A DNA stretch of 64,000 bases from Sanguinoderma infundibulare (taxonomy: Eukaryota > Basidiomycota > Agaricomycetes > Polyporales > Polyporaceae): assembly GCA_032821775.1 (NCBI GenBank), contig JAVLRN010000001.1, positions 2,976,001-3,040,000 on the forward strand, in the 5' to 3' direction. The notes under the pieces were generated by a model. It saw only the letters and a list, made by a program, of their open reading frames with translations, ran no database searches and was not told the origin of the DNA. Both the position numbers and the translations under genes were made by a program. Position 1 is the first letter of the stretch. Each line of letters starts with the position of its first letter. This document shows, piece by piece, positions 55,272 through 64,000 of this stretch.

Positions 55272-55965
55272 GCAGACTCATCGGTAAGACACCTTAGATT
55301 AATCTCTAGTCTCTCGGCCTAATGCATCCATTAAAGCTATCGATGTTCGCCGAGACGATGCAAAACCGTCGGTTGGCACCACACGACCTCATCCTTCCCA
55401 GGTACCGACTCGAGCCAGCAAGGTTGCCATCCCTGTCGCTGTCAGCATCTCGATGTTCGTTGTGGTATCGATAATCGTTTGGCGCATCGTCTTGTGCGTC
55501 CTTGAAGCCCGACGAGACAGGTCACCAGGGTTCCTCGCTAGATTACGGCTCGTCCCGAGACCTCGGCTCTTTGAGCCTTGGTTCGTGCCTTCAAGGTCAA
55601 GCCGGAGATGGGAAAGCTTGATGGTCAGCTATTTTATCTCTTCAGTGGACTTTAGGCTGACTGGATACGATACCAAGCCGCTCACGATGACCCATCTCCC
55701 TGCTGACGACCAGTTTCCTGGTACTAGGAGGCAAGTTTGTCCAGGTCAGAGGCATGACGAACGCTCCCATTCCGAATCAGGATGGTATGAACTTGAAGGC
55801 TGGTCAGCCCGAGGTAGAGGCGCGAATCGTGGACAACCTTCGCAAATCGCGGTCTTGATCGCGTTGCCCGCGTTGCATCGGGCACACCGAGTCGTGGATG
55901 AACTAGATGCACGGACTGGTCCTCCTGTATTGTGCATTGGGGTCGCTGATGTCAAATGTGAGTAG
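55268..55965 (+). CDS. possible small single-TM protein, 3' end uncertain
   Basis: A tentative gene. Exon 1 would be MSRLI followed by a GTAAGA donor; exon 2, after AAAG near 55337, reads AIDVRRDDAKPSVGTTR and then a hydrophobic helix (VAIPVAVSISMFVVVSIIVW), followed by a basic, Pro/Arg-rich stretch (RPRLFEPWFVPSRSSRRW). The frame runs on to a stop at 55965. Close by, from about 55730, another frame has strongly protein-like sequence: GGKFVQVRGMTNAPIPNQDG, then AGQPEVEARIVDNLRKSRS and a stop. A join between the two frames would need a phase-1 donor that I cannot place. So either the end is unspliced or an exon is missed. No homologue recognised; the TM and the KFVQVRG block suggest a real gene. 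Confidence 0.4.
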
Positions 55966-56653
55966 GTGGGGAGCGTCCTCTTTTTCAGTGATACATACTA
56001 TTAAACTTGATGCTCATGTGTTGCTATTAGACGTCACTCATTGAAAAAAAGCGGAGGTCCCTCTATGTGCGGCCATGTCAGAGTCCGCTGGACACTTCCT
56101 CGCTTAGCTCGTCCCTTTGGGAGGTTCCGCATATTTTACGTGGTCAACAGCCGAGTCTCTATGAGCTGCAGTCCCCATCCTCTGATCTGTATGACCGAAG
56201 AGAGATCTTAGAAAACGTTAGGTAACTGGCACATAATCGCCCAAGGGTCTCCACACGCCTGACGTAGCTGTTACTTGTGGTTGTCTCGGGTCCGTTAGAG
56301 ATAGAACACAGAACGTCGCCTCTCTTAACTTGGTCAGGTTGTGATCCGCTTCACTCCGGCATTTAAGGTCCTTCATTATCGGGATAAGTCCGATGTCTGA
56401 GAGTATTGAGCTGTCATCTAGTGGCAAACACGCCGTATGATATCCGGGGTGCATGCATTGCAAGCAAGGCATCAATGAATGCGATGGCGGACGCGGGTGA
56501 GGGGGATCGGGACATGGATCTTTCGGGTACGGAGGTGGCGACCGCACGTGTTACATCGATGAGGATATAGCAGCAGCCATCTCGCTTGCCTTTACATTCC
56601 TTCCTTCCCTCTCGTTCTCCCTCCCAACCTCTTGACGACCCTCAAACGCTACT
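55966..56653. promoter_or_regulatory. intergenic, 5' region of GDI1
   Basis: About 690 bp between the uncertain small gene and GDI1. The short pyrimidine-rich run (TTCCTTCCCTCTCGTTCTCC, near 56600) directly precedes the GDI1 start. No gene recognised in the rest. Confidence 0.4.
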
Positions 56654-58237
56654 ATGGATGAAGAGTATGATGTACGTTCTCCCAGCAAGACGTCGTGGAG
56701 GTGCTAGTCTTGATGATTGTGCGCGAACAGGTTATCGTTCTCGGCACTGGCTTGACCGAATGCATTCTCTCCGGCCTCTTGTCTGTTGAGGGCAAGAAGG
56801 TACTTCACATGGACAGAAACGACTACTACGGTGGTGATAGCGCTTCCCTGAACCTCACCCAAGTCAGACTTATACGCATTTCCCGTTTCCGCCATCGATA
56901 CTCACTCGAATTTTTGATATAAATGCGTAGCTCTATCGCAAGTTTAGGGACAACGCCGCCGCACCGGAGGAACTCGGTCGCGACCGTGACTATGCCGTCG
57001 ATCTCATCCCCAAGTTCATCATCGCGTCCGGCGAGCTCACACGCATCCTTGTCCACACCGACGTGACGCGCTATCTCGAGTTCAAGCAGATCGCAGGCAG
57101 CTTCGTCTACCGCGATCGCAAGATCTCCAAGGTCCCCAGCACGGAGATGGAGGCGGTCAAGAGCCCACTCATGGGTCTTTTTGAAAAGCGGAGGGCAAAG
57201 AAGTTCTTCGAGTTCCTCCAGAGCTGGAAGGACGAGGACCCGGCGACCCACCAAGGTGAGTCGCTCCGATACCCACAACTGCCCCGCTCCTCAAATAAGA
57301 TCCCGGAAAGGCATCGACTTGGACAGGGACACCATGGCCACTGTCTACGAGAAGTTCGGTCTCGAGCCCGGTACGCAGGACTTCATTGGTCATGCCATGG
57401 CACTCTACCTTGACGACGAGTGAGTGGCGCGTTTTCCTCGCGTTTGCATTCGTGCTCATTTCCTGCAGCTACAAGACCAAGGCCGCACGGCCAGCTTACG
57501 AGCGCATCGTCCTCTACACCTCTTCCATGGCGCGCTACGGCAAGTCCCCCTACATCTACCCGCTTTACGGTCTCGGCGAGCTGCCCCAGGCGTTCGCGCG
57601 TCTGAGCGCCATCTACGGCGGAACCTATATGCTCGACAAGTCCATCGACGAGATCGTCACCGACGCCGACGGCAAGTTCGTTGGTGTCCGCTCCGGCAAC
57701 GAGACCGTCAAGGCCAAGCAGGTCGTCGGTGACCCGAGTTACTTCGGTGCGGGGAAGACCGAAAACGGCGGCAAAATTCGCGTCGTCGAGGAGCGCAAGG
57801 TCGTCCGTGCCATCTGCATCCTCAAGCACCCCATCCCCGAGACCGAAGACTCCGACTCCGCGCAGATCATCATCCCGCAGAACCAGGTCGGTCGCCGGAA
57901 CGACATCTACATCGCGTGCGTCTCGTCCACACACAACGTCTGCGCAAAGGATGTCTACGTCGCCATTGTCTCCACCATCGTCGAGACCGACCGGCCCGAG
58001 CAGGAGATCCAGCCCGGTCTTGCGCTCCTCGGTCCCATCTACGAGAAGTTCGTCTCGGTCTCCTCGATATATACCCCCACGTCCAAGGGCGATGCGGACA
58101 ACATCTTCATCACCCGCTCGTACGACGCGACCTCGCACTTCGAAACCGTCGTCGAGGACGTGCAGGACGTCTGGAAGAGGATGTTCGACGGCAAGGAGCT
58201 CGTGCTCAAGAAGCGTGATGTCCAAGTCGATGCTTAG
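56654..58237 (+). CDS. GDI1: Rab GDP dissociation inhibitor
   Basis: Extracts GDP-bound, prenylated Rab/Ypt proteins from membranes and recycles them through the cytosol. Exon 1 gives MDEEYD; exon 2 starts [20 protein letters not shown], the Rossmann-like GDI start, then [20 protein letters not shown]. Next exons carry [130 protein letters not shown] and [20 protein letters not shown]. It ends [12 protein letters not shown] at 58237. All conserved GDI blocks are present; about 447 residues, the normal length. Convergent with RAV1, 222 bp between stops. Confidence 0.95.
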
Positions 58238-58459
58238 ATTTTTTACACCCGTCATTGACCCTGATGCGCTCCCTTCTTTACGTCTTTACGGATATTCACG
58301 TCGGTGTGGGTTTGCTCGTGGTTTACGTTCAATTCGTGTATAAACAAAGTAGGAAGACCTAACTCATCGCTGTACTTGTCACGCAATACATTCATGACAC
58401 TTTGAATTACCACGTCGCATGAACGCACATCTGGTTAAGAGTCCAACGATTTGTAGGTA

Positions 58460-61400
58460 TCAGAAGAATGCGTTCATGTCGAACTCGGGTACTTTGACAT
58501 CTTGTTTGGCAGACTTCATAAGGCTGCCGATGCCCGCCTTGCGCGCAACGAGGTCGCCTTCCTCTTTAAACTCTTCTTTCGTGATCGGTGGGGGGGACGC
58601 GACCCGGGTAGGCGTGTGCGTAGGCGAGGCCCTCCGTGTCGGAGGTGCGGTCGTGACGTCGATATCAATGAGAATGGACGACTTGTGGCGCAGCGCAGGC
58701 TCCAGCGCGAAGCGCGTCGAGATCGGGCTTGGCGGCCGAAGCATGGCACGGCTGTCCCGGATGGCGGTAGATGGTCGCTGGAAGGACCACGACCGGACGA
58801 GATCAAGCGCGAGCGCATGGCAACCTAAAGGCTCTGCCTCAGACACGCAACACTCGGCCTGGTTGAGACGACACGTGTGTACGCACCCATTTTGCAGAAG
58901 ACGCGCGCGATCTGCAGCACAAAGTTGAACTCTGTGCGGCCGGAGATCTCGCTCGTGCCCTGTGCCGTTTGGAGGGTCTTCGACTTGAGTTGGGAGAAGA
59001 GCAAGGCCAGGCTCGGGTCGTCGTAGTGGGGGTCCCCGATCTCCGTTATGTTCGCCTCCAGGACGGACGCGACGTCTTCCAGTGGGTTCTGTGGCGAATG
59101 AATGATGAGCACAGGATAGTGCAATGAGCTCAGAAACCTTGAAAAGAAAAAACTCACCACCAAGATCCGGACGGCGAGATCACGTCGGCGGAGCAGCCAG
59201 AACGCCCAACTTGCCAGCCATCTGTTCCCATCCTTGAAAGCCAGGGGAAGAACGGTGCCGTTTAAGATGTCCCGGACGATAGGCCCGTGATCGCCTTCGA
59301 CGACTCGGGCCAGCGCCATGGCCAGCTGCCAATCTCCAACGTTTTTCAGGCACACGCTCACCGCGTCCTTGAGGCTGCCGCCCAGAAGGAAGAACGCCGC
59401 GGCGTATTCTGCATGCGCGCAACGTGCAGCGTCAGGACGTCAGCAAAGGCATTTTGGAATGACGCAAACGTAAGGGGTTCGCTCGTACCGAACCGTCGCT
59501 TGCTCAGCAACGCGAACGCGTTTTTCTGCGCCGCGGTGCGCCACCGTGGATCGCTAAAGTCGTGGTTGAGGAACTTGAGCATCACCTGCTGCTCTTTGTG
59601 CCACGCCGCCTGCCGCCAGAGGCCGTGCACGAGCTTGACCTTGCCGAGCGCGAAGTAGAACAGGCTGCACGCGGCCGGGTCCCGGTTGTCCCCGGCCATA
59701 TACTCGTTGCGTGCTATGACTTCCATGTGTGCGCGCTGCCCGTCCAACGTGTCTCGTAAGTCAAACATACGTGACTGAGGCCTGAAGGAGGAGAAACTGA
59801 CCATGGCTTCTTGGGACCGCATCCAGATGAACACGCCCAGTGCCCGCGCATCTGCCCAGCTCATCTTGCCGCCGCTGCATGCGGTGACCGACGCCGAGAG
59901 CAGCAGGTCTTGGCTTTCGCTGTGGAACGCCCAGATCATGTCCCGGTATCTCAGCCGCTCGCGCCGCTGCAGTCGTAGGCCCGATGCGACGACGCTTGTC
60001 GTGCCGTTGGTCATGGACATCGGAGTGCTCGGTTCGGATGCACGGCGGTTGAGGATGTAAAAGCTGCGCATGGAGATAAGATACCGGAGTCCGTTTGGAT
60101 CGAATGCGCGGCGATGTTGTTGAATCTTCGCGAATCGATGAGTCTGTGGACTTTACACTGATAATACTCGGAGGTAAGCTTACTTCGAGTGTTGTCTGAA
60201 TGAGGACCAAGAGGGAGGCGTGCTCGTTGGGAGTGAGATGGGGGACTGGTTTCTCCTCCAGTCGATCAATTAGCTTTTGGACAGCATCTGATGAGAACGG
60301 GTCTTCGTCTGTGCTGCAAACCCGGCGAACGTCAGCATGCCCGCAAATTCGAAATGGATCAACGCGTACTCGTCCCTGTTCTCCTGGATGTCAAAAAGGG
60401 ATGAGTACCTCGGTTTGCGTAGCCCATTGACCTAAATGGCGTAAGTAAGCCTCTCGTTGGGGGTCGTAGATACCAACTGACCGGCGCAGCAGTCACCTTA
60501 TCTTTGTGTAGGTATTGCTCGATCGGAACGTTTTCCCAATCGTGCATGCTCTTCCCGGACTCAACGTTGCGGGCCAGGTTGATGATGACCTTCTTGACCA
60601 ATTCAACTTTACCTACGAGAGCGGCTCAAAATCAGCCATCAAGCATGGATGGCAAGAACATACCCCAAAGCAGGCACTGCAAAATCATCTGCGGATTCCA
60701 ATCATCCAGCGGCCCATTTAATCGCGCGACGTGCTCGAACAAGCTCTCTGACTCCAGCTCGGTCGGGGATGACTGCTCCTTCTGACCATACATGAACATC
60801 AGGTGGCCCGCCCCGACCAACAGCGTCCCTCGAGCCAACCAGACGGAATCGCTGATCGGATGGGGGATCATACTGAATAAGCGAAAGGTCAGCGAACGTT
60901 CTTCACGCCAACACAGTAAGGTAGTGGTATTCCAGACCTTCCCATATCGATCTTCCAGCACACACCCCATCCCGGCGTTTCGTCAAAGTACGTCGCGCGC
61001 TGTTCGCACAACAGTTCGATCCTGTGGGCGAAACCGACGGCAAGGATCGACTGTTTGTCCGGAGTCGTGGTCCAATCCAGATCGCTCACCGGGTCCAAGG
61101 CACTAGCGGAAATGATGAGCAGAGCTCCGAGGCTGGACAAAGGCAGCCTTACCTGAACACCTGACGATACTCAAGGCCGAGGGAAAATTCCGATTCTTGA
61201 GAGTCCCAGATCGTGAGTTCCTCTCCTTCCGCACAAGGGACGACTGCATGCACGCTTAACGCTTGTAGATCATGACGAGCCAAAGGATGCTCACCTAGGC
61301 ACGACTTCTTCGCGGAGCTACAGCGCGCCATCACAATACCCTTCCTGCCCGTCTTCACCTTCCCCGTGCACTTCCACGCTATCTCCGCTTTAGCTACGCC

Positions 61401-63677
61401 GTTCACCATCGGTATCGCGTCTCCGTTGATGAAGGTGACGGCCGAATCGGAAGAGACGTTTTCTGGAATCCAGAACGCAAGCTCCCCATCCTCCGACACG
61501 CTCAGCAGCACATCATGATCCTCCGCCGCGTGGGCCTTCGCCGATCGCCCGACCCAAGCCATCGGGTCGACAGGAAGAATCATCTTCGGAGGCGAGGAGC
61601 AGTGCAGCGGAAGCTGCGACACCAGTGTCAAAGACGGTGTCGTCCCATACAGAGTGGCAGAGATGAGGAGGATGGTCTGGGATGCCGTCACTCCGACGAG
61701 GGTCCGCACCGGGTTCGAATGCGATGCAGACAGCACGAACAACAGCGTGAGCGGAGGCACGGCGAGCGAGGCAGAAGGAGATGTGTGAAGCGTAAGGAAG
61801 CCGGTCTCCGAAGAGTACGCCGCAAAGTAACGACCTATGAATTGCCAAAACATATTAGCGAACAAAGACTCTATAGCAATTCTCGATGAAACCACCGACC
61901 GGCATCGATGACAACGAAATGGTCCACGCGTCCTGCTCCATCCGGCGACCACGTCCCTGTCCTCACCAAGTCCCCAGTTTTAGCCCAGTCATATGTCCAC
62001 ACCTCACCGCACCCGTCGGCACGTATCAGGCCGACGCCCTCCCCGTTCGGCGTCCTCACGTAGTACACAGTCTCCGCCCGGGGGTCTTCCGCTCCACGGC
62101 CGTCTGCATGGACGTGCTCTGGCCCGGTCGCCAGCGGCTTCAGTCCCTCCACGCGAGCATCAAAGAAGGGAAGCACGGACAGCTCATAGGACGCGAGCGG
62201 CGGAGAGGTGACGACCGTGAGCGTTCCCTTCTTCGGGTTCGGCACGACGTAGAGGTGACCGGGAGGGCGGGGGAGCACTCCCGGTGCAGTCTGGAGGAGG
62301 GTGAACTGCTTCAAGAGGGTGGGCGGTCGACGGTCGATGTTCTGTTATTCAAGTCAGGACGGATATAGTCAGGTTGAATGTCTTGTGACGCACCGCGACG
62401 GCCTGGACGACGAGCGAGCCGTCGCTCAAGACGCGTAAGAAGATGTCCCAGCCTTCTTCGGCTATTTCGCGTATTCGTCGCTGTCGTGCGTCCTCTTCTG
62501 CGCATGGGGGGATGGAAAGCACGGACTTGAATGCCGCGCTCATGACGTCACGATCTAACCAAAAAACGGTGGATGTCGTCTGTTGGGATGCGACAGAAAA
62601 CGGGAGTGAGGAGAATGTGTCGAGGGCGGAGTGAAGTTGGAGATACTGAGGGGCATCTATGACTGGCATAAATATTCGAAGGGTTGCGTCGGATGTGATA
62701 GTATAAAGGATGGGATCATCTCTACCAAGGAATGAGCTCCTTTTGTCTTGCGAGGTTCTGAGCTGAGCTAACGCAACTCACCTACTCGAGGTGGGGGAAT
62801 TGCGCCATATGAGGTCGATGACAGGGCGAGGATGTGGGATGGCTTGGGTCTGGCGTCCAGTGGTGGTCAAGTATATGCGAACGACATTATCTCGCTAAAT
62901 GGATGACTCGCATCATCGTCTTGTATTGTACGCACTGTCTGGACTTACCAAGGAGGTGGTGGACATGTACATGAGAGATGGCGAGAATCGGACGAGAGAG
63001 AGGGTAGGAACACTGTTCGATAGGAGATGAATGTACATACATGGTGTTGGATGGGAATATATCGCATACGTGTACGACCACTTCGAAGACCATGTGGGCA
63101 AGTCATTCTCTAGGATTAGAGTGTACACGGATAGACTAGACCGAGTGCCAACGGCCAGAAGACCTAGAGGGATTGAGGTAAAGATTGCGAAGGAGGCAGA
63201 GGATGGTCATAGTCACCAGATAAGCAATTAAGCGCAGTGACATGCTGGTCTTCGGACAGCTGGAGAGAAGAATGGACTCGCCAGTAGTCGTTCTGGGGCC
63301 CTGAGAGAGACCAGGCGACGAGGCGATGGCCAAGGGACGCGACGACCTGGGGAAGGTAAGAAGAAAGCTTCCATGGTACTGGGTCGCGCATACCAGTTTC
63401 ATGCTGTTCTCGACGGTCAAACATTGGACGGATTGGGCGATGTGACGGGTGGACGGGAATACCTCCCAGAAGGCGAGGGCACGGACGAAAGCGAGAGTGC
63501 GAGCATTGAAAACAGCGACGGAATCTGCGAAGGGATATAGCTGGTGCAGGCAATGAGAATGGCTGGCGCGTTGGATGTGGGAGATGAAAAACAGACCAAG
63601 AGTGTCTCACGGGGAAGGTGGAGGAACTGAAGGTTGGCAGGAGGACAGCCAGTGTAGGACTGGACGAGGTCGAGCAT
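58460..63677 (-). CDS. RAV1: RAVE complex subunit Rav1
   Basis: Scaffold of the RAVE complex, which reassembles V-ATPase V1 with V0. From the ATG at 63677: MLDLVQSYTGCPPANLQFLH, then WD-type beta-propeller repeats (VAWSLSG, YWRVHSSLQL, HVTALNCLS) and further repeat blocks through 62000 (TVFWLDRDVMSAAF, GLIRADGCGEVWTYDW, DVLLSVSEDGELAFWIPEN). The middle carries YEDSLFEHVARLNGPLD-type helices (SLFEHVARLNGPLDDWNPQM) and the Rav1p C-terminal domain: DPRWRTAAQKNAFALLSKRR, LKDAVSVCLKNVGDWQLAMA, LARVVEGDHGP, ASWAFWLLRRRDLAVRIL, MGCHALALDLVRSWSF. The C-terminus is Pro/Thr-rich and ends VKVPEFDMNAFF. The Rav1 C-terminal domain and upstream propellers identify it; about 1,400 residues. Internal exon boundaries are approximate. 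RAV1 is transcribed towards GDI1. Confidence 0.9.
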
Positions 63678-64000
63678 TATGGCGGAGGGAGCAGTAGCGT
63701 ACCGAGCTTGGGGTGGGAGAGAGACGTCTAGGGGGCTGCAGGCACTCGCAGGGCTATCGGGGCATTCTAGCAGACCACGACCAGTGACCGGACGGCGGAG
63801 AGCGGACGAGAAAGAAGCCGTACGCACGAGTGAGCTCGACATCCGCCAGAGACGCCCGCTTGAGCATGGGCGCCTGACAGCACGTGGGAGGCGGCAGGAC
63901 GTCATCTCACTCAGACTCAGACTCTGCTCGGGTTGCGGCACAGTTCCCCCGCTCAACCCGTCCTTTTCTGCGGACTGTGCGCATCCGCCATCCCTCCTCG
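63678..64000. promoter_or_regulatory. 5' region of RAV1 to window edge
   Basis: GC-rich flank of RAV1 start. The minus-strand open frame continues upstream of the ATG at 63677, but its sequence is Ser/Arg/Pro-rich and unlike Rav1, so it is more likely a leader. No other feature recognised. Confidence 0.4.

Noticed and set aside
57383..58255. 290-codon open frame on the minus strand
   Set aside because: It lies exactly antisense to the conserved GDI1 exons; GC-rich third positions keep the opposite frame open. No domain found.
1..64000. tRNA, rRNA, transposon and biosynthetic-cluster search by eye
   Set aside because: No T-loop-like GGTTCGANTCC with matching arms, no transposase, reverse transcriptase, terpene, NRPS or PKS motifs, and no long terminal or inverted repeats were seen. 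A covariance-model and repeat search would be needed to exclude small RNAs.

Overview
The window is nuclear DNA from a basidiomycete fungus, most likely an Agaricomycete. Genes are dense on both strands, most introns are 50-65 nt with GT(A/G)NGT donors and CTGAC/CTAAC branch points, coding sequence is GC-rich at third positions, and several products are basidiomycete types (fungus-specific Zn2Cys6 regulator, LCCL-domain membrane protein, multi-pass protein ending in DLES). I found no rRNA, tRNA, CRISPR array, transposon or virus-like gene.

Layout. 1-6.8 kb: 3'-truncated Zn2Cys6 transcription factor (-), a YjbQ/UPF0047 protein with unusually long introns (-), and a small membrane-associated protein (-). 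7-16.4 kb: DH-PH Rho GEF (+), Ngl-type exonuclease (-), Rac1 GTPase (-), SHB17-like histidine phosphatase (+). 16.7-26.2 kb: large coiled-coil protein with two possible C-termini (+), F-box protein (-), mitochondrial carrier of the Yhm2 type (+), Mpv17/PMP22 protein (+). 26.4-37.3 kb, all minus: TRAPPC8/Trs85, WW-domain protein with Gly-rich tail, C2H2-like basic protein, LCCL-domain membrane protein. 37.9-45.9 kb: two conserved unknowns, seipin (+), SH3BGR-like thioredoxin-fold protein (-), methylmalonate-semialdehyde dehydrogenase (+), low-molecular-weight phosphotyrosine phosphatase (-). 46.5-64 kb: GT32 glycosyltransferase (-), pyruvate kinase (-), multi-pass membrane protein (-), a poorly resolved single-TM gene (+), Rab GDI (+), and Rav1 (-).

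Most genes are unrelated housekeeping functions: membrane trafficking (TRS85, GDI1, RAV1), lipid droplets (seipin), carbon metabolism (pyruvate kinase, SHB17, MMSDH, citrate/oxoglutarate carrier) and signalling (Rac1, a Rho GEF, LMW-PTP). I see no biosynthetic or defence cluster. The only functionally suggestive linkage is a Rho-type GEF about 3 kb from Rac1.

The most unusual signals are in gene structure: two consecutive 3-nt exons in the Yhm2-type gene, a 7-nt exon in the SHB17-like gene, three GC-AG introns (one inside the Rac1 P-loop), a coiled-coil gene whose last intron, if retained, adds a hydrophobic C-terminal tail, and a YjbQ gene that seems to have lost a conserved four-residue step at a splice acceptor. 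All exon calls were made by eye from splice consensus and family conservation; none has transcript support here.
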